From Planctomycetota bacterium (GTDB lineage Bacteria; Planctomycetota; Phycisphaerae; UBA1845; UTPLA1), in assembly GCA_016235815.1 (NCBI GenBank), contig JACRIM010000031.1, positions 1-64,000 on the forward strand: a DNA stretch of 64,000 bases, written 5' to 3'. Positions 51,384 through 58,814 of this stretch are shown here, piece after piece. The notes under the pieces were generated by a model. It ran no database searches, was not told where the DNA came from, and was given only the letters and a program-made list of their open reading frames with translations. Each line of letters begins with the position of its first letter. Position 1 is the first letter of the stretch. The position numbers were made by a program, and so were the translations under genes.

Positions 51384-53909
51384 GTGGCAGAACCCAAAAA
51401 GAAAACCCGGACTCGATCCGCAGGCGCCGCAGCACGCACAAAATCGTCCACCGGATCGCCGCGAGGCCGGCGAAAGCCATCCCCTCCGAAAGACGCTCCC
51501 GCGCCGGCGCCCGAGCGTGAAATCATGCAGGAGACCGCCGTCCTTGAACGGTCGATTCCAGCTCCCGCCAACTTCGACGATTCCGACTTCAGCGCCGGGA
51601 TCCTCGAGCCCGGCGAAATGCCGCCCATGCGGCACGCACCACCTCCGCCGTCTTCCGCCGCGTCGTACGGTCGCCCGTCCCGCGGCTTCGAGAAGCCCAT
51701 CGGGGAAGAACGGGCCGTCGAAAAATCCACGGCCACCCGCGCCGGCGAAGACGACGGAACGTTCATCGACGACGCCCCGGCTGAAATTGAAGACACCGAT
51801 CTCGAACCCGAATCACCACTCGCTGAAAGCGACGAGGCGGATATCGAGGAAGCGCACGAAGATGCCGTCGAATCGACCGAACCCCGGCGACCGGTCGACG
51901 ACGAACGAGGCGATGGTCGCCGCCGTCGCCGCGGCCGACGCGGCCGTGGTGGTCGCGGTCGCAGCCGGGAAGATGGAATGGTCGCCGAAGCACCGCGCAC
52001 CGGCACCCCCCGCGAAATTGAGGAGACCGAAGAAGAAGAGGTCCTTCCGCGCGGCGCCACCTATGGCGACGAAGGCTCCGCCCCCAGCGTCATCGGCCAG
52101 CCTCGCGGACCACGCGACGACACCCGTCGCACCGGAAGAGGTCGGCCGGCGCGAATGCAGGAGCCGGAAGAAGAAGTCGCCGACGACCGCGAAATGCTCA
52201 TTAACGTTTCCGACGCCGATGAATGCCGCATCGCATTGCTTCGCGAAGGCCGCCTCGATGAGCTGTACATCGAACGCGCCTCGTCGGCGTCCAATGTCGG
52301 CAACATTTACAAGGGTCGCGTCACCAACGTCGAGCCATCGATCCAGGCCGCATTCATCGACTTCGGCCTGCCCATTCACGGGTTTTTGCACATCAGCGAC
52401 CTTCACCCGAAATACTTCCCTGAGAGCAAGGGGGAGAATGAACTCGTGGGCCGCAAGACGCCGCGCCGACAGCGCCCCCCGATTCAGACCTGCCTGAAGC
52501 GCGGACAGGAACTCATCGTGCAAGTCATCAAGGAAGGCATCGGGACAAAAGGCCCGACCCTCTCCACCTATATCTCCATCCCAGGCCGATTCCTGGTGAT
52601 GATGCCCGGCATGGAGGAACTCGGCGTCTCCCGGAAGATCGAAGACGAAGATCAACGCCGAAAGCTTCGCGACCTCCTCAATCAACTTGAGCTGCCCCGC
52701 GACATGGGCTTCATCGTCCGGACCGCAGGCATCGACCGCCAAGTACGCGACCTCCAGCGTGATCTCAACTATCTCACTCGTCTCTGGATCAAAGTGGCCG
52801 CCCGGATCAAGTCCGAGCCCGCGCCAGCCGAGCTTTATCGCGAGTCCGACCTCGTTATTCGAACCATCCGCGATGTGTACGATTCCAGCATTCGACGAAT
52901 CCTCGTCGACAACGAGGCCGTCGCCGCGCGAGTACGAGAGTTCCTCGCCATCGCCAGCCCCAAGGCACTCGATGCCGTGGAATGCTACGACGGCATCGAT
53001 CCGCTCTTCCACCGCTTTGGCATTGAGAACGAGATCGACAAGCTCCATTCAAAAAACGTACCGCTACCCTGTGGCGGATCACTGGTCATCGAACAGACCG
53101 AGGCCCTTGTCGCCATCGACGTGAACTCCGGCCGATTCCGAGTCTCCGATAACCCCGAAGAGACTTCCTTTCGCGTTAATCAGGAAGCCGCGGACGAAAT
53201 CGCCCGTCAGCTTCGACTGCGCGACCTCGGCGGTCTTATCATCTGCGATTTCATCGACATGATGGCCGAGAAACACCGGCGCGCGATTGAGAATCGCCTC
53301 GCTGACGCCCTGAAGAAACACAAGGAGCGTGCCAAGTTGCTGCGCATCTCGCGCTTCGGCATCCTTGAAATGACCCGTCAACGACAACGACCGTCGTTCG
53401 CCAAGAGCATGTTCGCCGACTGCCCGCGATGCGGCGGCAGTGGTCGGGTCAAGGCCCCGGAATCCGTCGCCCTCGACGCCATGCGCCAGATCTCGATTGC
53501 CAGCCACAAGGAGGGCGTCGCCAGCATCGACGTGCGCGTCGCCGCCCCAGTCGCCAGTGAACTGCTCAATCGAAAGCGACACCAAATCACCGACCTCGAA
53601 CGCGCCGGCGGTCAAACCATCCGCGTCCACGGTGAGCCGAATTTCGGGATCGACCAGATCACCCTTGTCGCAACCGACCGGCGCGGACGTGAAATCGCCG
53701 GTGGCGCGGCTCCGGCCTCATCCCAACGCCCCCCAAGAGGTTACAACACGAATCGCAATACCCCGGTCCCGGCTGAACGACGTCCCGCCGGCCCGCAAGA
53801 TTCAGGGGATGGCGAACCGCAAACCAGTGGACCACGGCCCGACGGTGGCCGCAGGCGGCGCGGTGGCCGGCGGCGCGGCGGACGCGGTCGAGGCGCTCCA
53901 CGAGCCTGA
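51384..53909 (+). CDS. rng: Ribonuclease E/G with long disordered N-terminus
   Basis: An 841-aa endoribonuclease for rRNA and mRNA processing. The start is GTG. The first ~270 residues are low-complexity, Pro/Ala/Glu-rich with an Arg/Gly stretch (RRRRGRRGRGGRGRSRED). The S1 domain begins near 300 (GNIYKGRVTNVEPSIQAAFI, GFLHISDLHPKYFPES). The catalytic part has VAIDVNSGRFRV and the second Asp in CDFIDMMAEKHRR, the metal site, and a zinc-link-type CPRCGGSGRV. A second Arg/Gly-rich tail ends the protein (GGRRRRGGRRRGG). The extended N-terminus replaces the usual C-terminal scaffold of RNase E. Confidence 0.92.
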   Translation: MAEPKKKTRTRSAGAAARTKSSTGSPRGRRKPSPPKDAPAPAPEREIMQETAVLERSIPAPANFDDSDFSAGILEPGEMPPMRHAPPPPSSAASYGRPSRGFEKPIGEERAVEKSTATRAGEDDGTFIDDAPAEIEDTDLEPESPLAESDEADIEEAHEDAVESTEPRRPVDDERGDGRRRRRGRRGRGGRGRSREDGMVAEAPRTGTPREIEETEEEEVLPRGATYGDEGSAPSVIGQPRGPRDDTRRTGRGRPARMQEPEEEVADDREMLINVSDADECRIALLREGRLDELYIERASSASNVGNIYKGRVTNVEPSIQAAFIDFGLPIHGFLHISDLHPKYFPESKGENELVGRKTPRRQRPPIQTCLKRGQELIVQVIKEGIGTKGPTLSTYISIPGRFLVMMPGMEELGVSRKIEDEDQRRKLRDLLNQLELPRDMGFIVRTAGIDRQVRDLQRDLNYLTRLWIKVAARIKSEPAPAELYRESDLVIRTIRDVYDSSIRRILVDNEAVAARVREFLAIASPKALDAVECYDGIDPLFHRFGIENEIDKLHSKNVPLPCGGSLVIEQTEALVAIDVNSGRFRVSDNPEETSFRVNQEAADEIARQLRLRDLGGLIICDFIDMMAEKHRRAIENRLADALKKHKERAKLLRISRFGILEMTRQRQRPSFAKSMFADCPRCGGSGRVKAPESVALDAMRQISIASHKEGVASIDVRVAAPVASELLNRKRHQITDLERAGGQTIRVHGEPNFGIDQITLVATDRRGREIAGGAAPASSQRPPRGYNTNRNTPVPAERRPAGPQDSGDGEPQTSGPRPDGGRRRRGGRRRGGRGRGAPRA

Positions 53910-53931
53910 TTTTCACGCATATAAGGTCACA

Positions 53932-54432
53932 ATGAAACGGACATCTTCACAATTTCATGTTGCATCCACCCGCCGCGTGGGCGGACTCCTCGCGTCTTCG
54001 ATTGTCGCGATGGTGTCCGTTGGGTGCGGCCCCGTTTGGCTTGTCGATCCCGGCTTTGCCGAGAAGCAAGCCAAGCAGGAAAACAAGCCCATCATGTGGT
54101 ACTTCAAGTCCTGGGACTCCTCCCAGCACCGTAACATGCGATTGCAGGTCTTCGCTGACTCGCGCGTGGCGAGCGAGATGAAAGACATCATCAACGTTGA
54201 GTTGGAGTTTGCCTTCTTCCAGGATTATCGCAATCGATACGGCGTGAAGACACCACAGGTTTGCGTCATGTGCACACCCGATGGTCGAAAAGTCGGAACG
54301 TCGCTCTATGTGAACCCCGTCCCAACCCCAGAGAAATTCGCGGATTGGCTGCGCACGACGAAGGCCGAAGCCAAGTCCGGCCCGCCTCCCGCGTCGTCTG
54401 GCGCTCCTCCCGCGGCTCCTGAAAAGAAGTAA
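53932..54432 (+). CDS. Lipoprotein with a thioredoxin-like core lacking CxxC
   Basis: A 166-aa exported protein. The N-terminal SSIVAMVSVGCGPVW has a lipobox-like Cys (VSVGC), so it is probably anchored to a membrane. The middle (NKPIMWYFKSWDSSQHRNMR, then YGVKTPQVCVMCTPDGRKVG) resembles a thioredoxin-like strand order with cis-Pro-like TPQV but without the N-terminal CxxC motif. The tail is Pro/Ala/Ser-rich. It follows rng by 22 bp and is ended by a strong terminator. Function unknown. Confidence 0.7.
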   Translation: MKRTSSQFHVASTRRVGGLLASSIVAMVSVGCGPVWLVDPGFAEKQAKQENKPIMWYFKSWDSSQHRNMRLQVFADSRVASEMKDIINVELEFAFFQDYRNRYGVKTPQVCVMCTPDGRKVGTSLYVNPVPTPEKFADWLRTTKAEAKSGPPPASSGAPPAAPEKK

Positions 54433-54441
54433 CAAAGAAAA

Positions 54442-54480
54442 AAAGCCCCGCAGTGCGAAACACACCGCGGGGCTTTCTTT
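54442..54480. terminator. Bidirectional rho-independent terminator
   Basis: A perfect stem, aaagccccgc...gcggggcttt (54442-54451 with 54467-54476), is followed by tcttttttctttg on the plus strand and preceded by an A-rich run, so it serves both the lipoprotein gene and the convergent LTxxQ gene. Confidence 0.9.
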
Positions 54481-54498
54481 TTTCTTTGAGCGCGACAA

Positions 54499-55167
54499 CT
54501 ATCGCGGCCGATTCGCCTCGATCGCTTCGAGGATCGCCAACTGATCCGCCGTCAGGATCGCCTTCAATTCATCCAGCGCCTGTTGCCGACGTGCCTCAAT
54601 CGCCGTGTGCAGATTGTCCTGAATCGTTGCAATCTGCGCCTTCTGAGCATCGGTCAACCCAAGTTCCTCGGCCAACCTGTCGAGCATTGCCTGTCGCCGC
54701 GTCGCCGGGTCACACTCGCCTTCCATCATCGGATGTGGACCATCCACTTCAGCGTTTGCGGAGCCTCCGCCAAACGGTCCGCCCATGCCGCGACCCATTC
54801 GCCCGCCAAACGGTCCCGGCGGCGGTCCGAATCCGCCCCCAAACGGTGCCGGATGATTCGCCTTGATTTCGTCCCAGGTTGCCTGCTGCTCCGCCGTCAA
54901 CACATTGCGGATGTCCGCCTCCGCCTGCTCGCGAAGCGGCTCAATGTCATTGCGCATGCTCTCAAAGATCGCCTGCGCCTGCGTCTTCTGTTCAACCGTA
55001 AGGCCCAGCGGATCAGGAAATCCACCCGACAGCGCGTCAGCCGATGCATTCCGCGCCGCACTGTCCGTGCCGCCAAAGAACGTGCCCGGTCCGCACCCCC
55101 AGGCCGCGATTGCCAACACAGGGCTAAGACACAGGACACACTGATACCGACGTCGCCTTGCTTTCAT
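54499..55167 (-). CDS. LTxxQ-motif (CpxP/Spy-like) lipoprotein
   Basis: A 222-aa envelope protein. The N-terminal signal with AIAAWGCGPG is a lipobox-like site. Two repeats of the Spy/CpxP pattern follow: LTVEQKTQAQAIFESM with LTAEQQATWDEI, and LTDAQKAQIATIQDN with LTADQLAILEAI (four LTxxQ motifs). A Gly/Pro/Phe-rich linker separates the halves. Proteins of this family bind misfolded proteins or metals in the periplasm and restrain the Cpx sensor. The gene is divergent from CpxR- and CpxA-like genes, as cpxP is in E. coli. The start is the ATG at 55167; the frame beyond it is antisense shadow. Confidence 0.82.
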   Translation of the reverse strand: MKARRRRYQCVLCLSPVLAIAAWGCGPGTFFGGTDSAARNASADALSGGFPDPLGLTVEQKTQAQAIFESMRNDIEPLREQAEADIRNVLTAEQQATWDEIKANHPAPFGGGFGPPPGPFGGRMGRGMGGPFGGGSANAEVDGPHPMMEGECDPATRRQAMLDRLAEELGLTDAQKAQIATIQDNLHTAIEARRQQALDELKAILTADQLAILEAIEANRPR

Positions 55168-55353
55168 AGGTAGTCTCCTTCTCTCTGGACTTCGTACGAG
55201 CGGGCAGGACTGTTCGCAGGCGAACATGGTCCCTGCATGTAAGAGATAACGACCAATTCTCGGCAAACACCATCGTCGACACGTAAATAAGTGGAGAATC
55301 TTGGTTGACGTTTCTTTACTCCGCCATCGCATCCCCCTGAATCCAACCCGATC

Positions 55354-55359
55354 TATAAT
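55354..55359 (+). promoter_or_regulatory. Consensus -10 box upstream of the response-regulator gene
   Basis: TATAAT at 55354-55359, 37 bp before the ATG at 55396. No -35 element at 16-18 bp spacing is seen, so activation by a regulator (possibly the CpxR-like protein itself) is plausible. Confidence 0.45.
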
Positions 55360-55395
55360 AGCGACACTCGCACGCTCACGTATTTTGAGGTTTTC

Positions 55396-56115
55396 ATGGC
55401 CGTCGCACCCACCCCACGCCCAGCAGGCCGCCTCCTCATCGTCGATGACGACGTTGAATTGTGCGAACTCGTTCGCACCTACCTCAAAGCAGATGGGCTC
55501 GAAACCGTGGCCGTCCACCAGGCCGACGCAGGCGCAAATGCCGCGCTCACCGGCGGTTTCGACCTCGTCCTTCTCGACGTCGGCCTCTCCGGTCAAAGCG
55601 GTTTCGACGTCCTTCGTCGCATTCGCGCCGAATCCACCATCCCCGTGCTCATGCTGACCGCGCGTGGCGAAGACGTGGACCGCATCGTCGGCCTCGAACT
55701 GGGCGCTGATGATTACCTGCCGAAACCGTTCAACCCGCGCGAACTCGTCGCACGCATTCACGCCATCCTGCGTCGCAGTCGTCCCGCCGCAGCCGAACCG
55801 GGCATGCCTGATCGCCTTGTGGTCGCCGACGTGGAAATGAACATCGCGGCCCGCGTCGTCAAACGCGCCGGCGAACCAGTGGTCCTCACCGGTGTTGAGT
55901 TCAGTCTCCTCGAAGTCCTGCTGCGCGATGCCGGCAAGGTTGTTCACCGCGACGACCTTTTCATGAAAGTGCTCGGCCGTCGCGAAATGCCCGACGACCG
56001 CAGCCTCGACATGCACGTGAGCAACCTGCGAAAAAAGCTCGGCCACAAGGTCGGCGACATCGAACGCATCAAAACCGTCCGCGGCCTCGGGTATGTGTAC
56101 GCCGTCGCAAATTAG
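55396..56115 (+). CDS. CpxR-like OmpR-family response regulator
   Basis: A 239-aa transcription factor. The receiver domain has LLIVDDDVELCELVRTYLKA, the phospho-Asp in LVLLDVGLSGQSG (D61) and GLELGADDYLPKPFNPRELV, closest to the CpxR form. The winged-helix DNA-binding domain ends with MHVSNLRKKLGHKVGDIERI and KTVRGLGYVYAVAN, an OmpR/PhoB type. It is 24 bp upstream of the histidine kinase gene on the same strand and divergent from the LTxxQ lipoprotein gene, so autoregulation and control of the lipoprotein are likely. Confidence 0.93.
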   Translation: MAVAPTPRPAGRLLIVDDDVELCELVRTYLKADGLETVAVHQADAGANAALTGGFDLVLLDVGLSGQSGFDVLRRIRAESTIPVLMLTARGEDVDRIVGLELGADDYLPKPFNPRELVARIHAILRRSRPAAAEPGMPDRLVVADVEMNIAARVVKRAGEPVVLTGVEFSLLEVLLRDAGKVVHRDDLFMKVLGRREMPDDRSLDMHVSNLRKKLGHKVGDIERIKTVRGLGYVYAVAN

Positions 56116-56139
56116 GCACAATCACGATTCAGGATTTGA

Positions 56140-57651
56140 ATGCGAACCCTCTTCGTCAAAATCTTCGCCTGGTTCTGGGCAGCAATCGTACTTGTCGCCG
56201 GCGCTGCATTTCTTTCCGCAACATGGCTCCAATCGCGCCCGGAGTCCGAACAATCCCGCCTCCGGGCCATGGCCGGAATGTTCACGTCCATGCAGGGCCG
56301 ATCTCTCATCGAAATCCTTGAACGCGAGGGACCCGATGAAGTACGCGCCCTTTTCAAACGTTGGGACCGGTTCCCCGATTCGCACTCGATTCTCTTTGAC
56401 GCCGACGGCCGTGAACTTCTCGGCTGCGTGCCATTCAAAGGCGCCGTCGACGCCATGCGTCACGTACTCGAATCCAAAGACACCTATCTCATCCAACAAG
56501 AAGACCTGACGATCGTCGCCGTGCCCATACGCGGCCGCTACGATAAACAGTATGTCATGGTTCGCGAGTTGCCGGTCGCCGGCTCGCCCACGGCGCGGGA
56601 GGTCCCGCCGGTCAGCAGTCCTCCCATCGGGCCGCTGGGCGAAGTGCCGCGCCAAAGCCAGTCGCCCAAACCCGAGTCGCGCCCGCCACCCCGACCGGAT
56701 GGCCGATCCCCGCGACCACGCTTCCCATGGGACATGCTCATGTCCCAACCCGAGATCGCCGCCAGCATTCTCGGCGCCGTCATCCTGACCGGCGGCCTCG
56801 TCTGTTACGGCCTAGCCCGCCACCTCACAAATCCCGTGCGGCAGCTTCGCTCCGCCGCCCGACGATTTGCCAACGGCGATCTTTCCGTTCGCCTCGGCGT
56901 AACCGGCCGACATGATGAAATCGGCGATCTCTCGCGCGATTTCGACTACATGGCCGATCGCCTGGAACGCCTCGTCTCCGGGCAGCGACAGATCCTTCGC
57001 GACATCTCGCACGAACTTCGCTCGCCGCTGGCGCGCCTGACGGTCGCCCTCGGCATCGCCGAGCGAGGCACGCCCGACGCCGCCCGTGATGCCCTGCAAC
57101 GAATCGAAAAGGAGACGCTGCGGCTGAATGAGCTGATCGGTCAATTGCTCACGCTTTCGCGTCTGGAAAGCGGCGTCGAGGAAAACACGTACGAACCGGT
57201 CGAACTGCACGCCCTCATCGACGCCGTCGCCCGCGATGCCGATTTCGAAGCCAAGGGACGCGATCGCGCTGTTCGGGTTACTGAAAACGCACCATGCGTC
57301 ATCCACGGTAGCAGTGAACTGCTTCGGCGCGCCATCGAAAATGTCGTGCGCAACGCCGTACGCCACACGGCCGCGGGCACCACCGTTGATATTTCGCTCC
57401 ACCGCAATGGCGCAAATCGCGCCGACATCACGGTTCGCGATTACGGCCCCGGCATTCCGGAAGAGGAGTTGCAGGATGTATTTCTTCCGTTCCGCCGCGG
57501 ATCAAACAATGCCGGTGAAGCGTTCGAAGGCGCTGGTCTCGGCCTCGCCATCACCGATCGCGCCGTCCGCGCTCATGGCGGCACTGTCCGCGCCGCAAAT
57601 GCGAACGGCGGCGGCCTGACAGTCGAGATTGAATTGCCGATTGATAAATAG
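56140..57651 (+). CDS. CpxA-like sensor histidine kinase
   Basis: A 503-aa inner-membrane kinase. TM1 is near residues 8-28, then a periplasmic segment with DSHSILFDADGRELLG (PAS-like), a Pro-rich linker, TM2 (IAASILGAVILTGGLVCYGL), HAMP (LTNPVRQLRSAARRFANGDL), and the H-box RDISHELRSPLARLTV with His291. The N and G boxes are RRAIENVVRNAVRHTAAGT, ITVRDYGPGIPEE and GAGLGLAITDRAV. The H-box and HAMP wording is close to CpxA. It follows the response-regulator gene by 24 bp and ends 16 bp from the convergent radical SAM gene. The inducing signal is probably envelope stress, by analogy only. Confidence 0.9.
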   Translation: MRTLFVKIFAWFWAAIVLVAGAAFLSATWLQSRPESEQSRLRAMAGMFTSMQGRSLIEILEREGPDEVRALFKRWDRFPDSHSILFDADGRELLGCVPFKGAVDAMRHVLESKDTYLIQQEDLTIVAVPIRGRYDKQYVMVRELPVAGSPTAREVPPVSSPPIGPLGEVPRQSQSPKPESRPPPRPDGRSPRPRFPWDMLMSQPEIAASILGAVILTGGLVCYGLARHLTNPVRQLRSAARRFANGDLSVRLGVTGRHDEIGDLSRDFDYMADRLERLVSGQRQILRDISHELRSPLARLTVALGIAERGTPDAARDALQRIEKETLRLNELIGQLLTLSRLESGVEENTYEPVELHALIDAVARDADFEAKGRDRAVRVTENAPCVIHGSSELLRRAIENVVRNAVRHTAAGTTVDISLHRNGANRADITVRDYGPGIPEEELQDVFLPFRRGSNNAGEAFEGAGLGLAITDRAVRAHGGTVRAANANGGGLTVEIELPIDK

Positions 57652-57667
57652 AACAGGGCGTTGAGCC

Positions 57668-58786
57668 TCACCCACACCACGCGGCGCGCGGCATACCCGT
57701 CCCCGTCGAACGCGTCGGAGCATCAGCCTCCCACACTCCTGCAATCGCCCCGTCACACGAAGGACACCGCCCCGCCGTTTTCATTCGATTCTCAAGCACG
57801 TAGAACCCGCGCCGACGAATCACCGCCTCGCCGCACGACGGACAATGCGTGTTCTCACACTCGCCGACGTCGCCCGGCAGGTTCCCCGCATACACATAGC
57901 GCAACCCCGCCGCCTTCCCGATCCTGTGCGCACGCGCCAAGGTCTCCGGCGGCGTCCGCGGCGGATCCGTCATCTTGTAATCCGGATGAAACGCCGTCAC
58001 GTGCCACGGAATGTCCTTCGACACGCCCGCCAGAAATCCCGCGATCTGCGAAAGCTCCGCATCGCCGTCGTTGAACCCTGGGATCACCAGCGTCACGATT
58101 TCCACCCAGAACTTCATGGCCACAAGTTGCTCAATGGTTGCGAGCACATTTGCCAACACGCCGCCCAACTCGCGATAGTGTCGATCGTCAAAACTTTTAA
58201 GATCGACCTTGTACAAATCGACATAAGGCCGAATGAACCGCAGCACCTCCGGCGTCGCGTTGCCGTTCGACACATACCCGCAGACAAGCCCGCGCGCCTT
58301 CGCCTCCTTGAACACCTCCACCGCCCATTCGCTCGTGATCAGCGGCTCGTTATACGTCGACACCACCACCGGCGCACGATGCTGCACCGCCAACTCCGCC
58401 AACTCCCGAGGCGAACATTGATTCGGCAAGCTCACGGCCTGGTCATCGCGAAGGGCCTGCGACGTCACCCAATTCTGGCAATACGAACAATGGAGATCAC
58501 ACCCCAGCATTCCGAACGAGAGCGCATCGCGTCCCGGAAACGCATGATGAAACGGCTTCTTCTCGATTGGGTCGATCTGCAGCCCCGCGACATAGCCCCC
58601 GGGCACGCGAAGCTCGCCACGGCGATTGAATCGCACGCGACAAATCCCGTCGCGCCCGTCCCGAATCAGGCAGCGATGCCCACAGGCCAGACACCGAATC
58701 GCGTCACCTTCCTGACGGATCAGATCAGGATGTGCCGCATATGTCTTCTCGCCCAAAAGGCTTCGCAGTGAACCGATGGTGCTCAT
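57668..58786 (-). CDS. amrS: AmmeMemoRadiSam system radical SAM enzyme
   Basis: A 372-aa radical SAM enzyme. GCDLHCSYCQNWVTS has the C-x3-C-x2-C motif. The N-terminus RCLACGHRCLIRDGRDGICR carries the extra Cys region, DPIEKKPFHHAFPGRDALSF is typical, and the C-terminus has CENTHCPSCGEAVIRR and CPSCDGAIAGVW, two further Cys pairs. The Memo and AMMECR1 partners are not in the window. The substrate is unknown. The start is the ATG at 58786 (MSTIGSLRSLLGEKTYA); the frame extends upstream only as shadow. It is 28 bp downstream of the P-type ATPase on the same strand. Confidence 0.9.
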   Translation of the reverse strand: MSTIGSLRSLLGEKTYAAHPDLIRQEGDAIRCLACGHRCLIRDGRDGICRVRFNRRGELRVPGGYVAGLQIDPIEKKPFHHAFPGRDALSFGMLGCDLHCSYCQNWVTSQALRDDQAVSLPNQCSPRELAELAVQHRAPVVVSTYNEPLITSEWAVEVFKEAKARGLVCGYVSNGNATPEVLRFIRPYVDLYKVDLKSFDDRHYRELGGVLANVLATIEQLVAMKFWVEIVTLVIPGFNDGDAELSQIAGFLAGVSKDIPWHVTAFHPDYKMTDPPRTPPETLARAHRIGKAAGLRYVYAGNLPGDVGECENTHCPSCGEAVIRRRGFYVLENRMKTAGRCPSCDGAIAGVWEADAPTRSTGTGMPRAAWCG

Positions 58787-58814
58787 GAAATCCGCACCGT
58801 TCCAGACGATCCTT

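Noticed and set aside
55170-56121. Extending the LTxxQ lipoprotein upstream to 56121
   Set aside because: That part is antisense to the response-regulator gene; the signal peptide begins at 55167.
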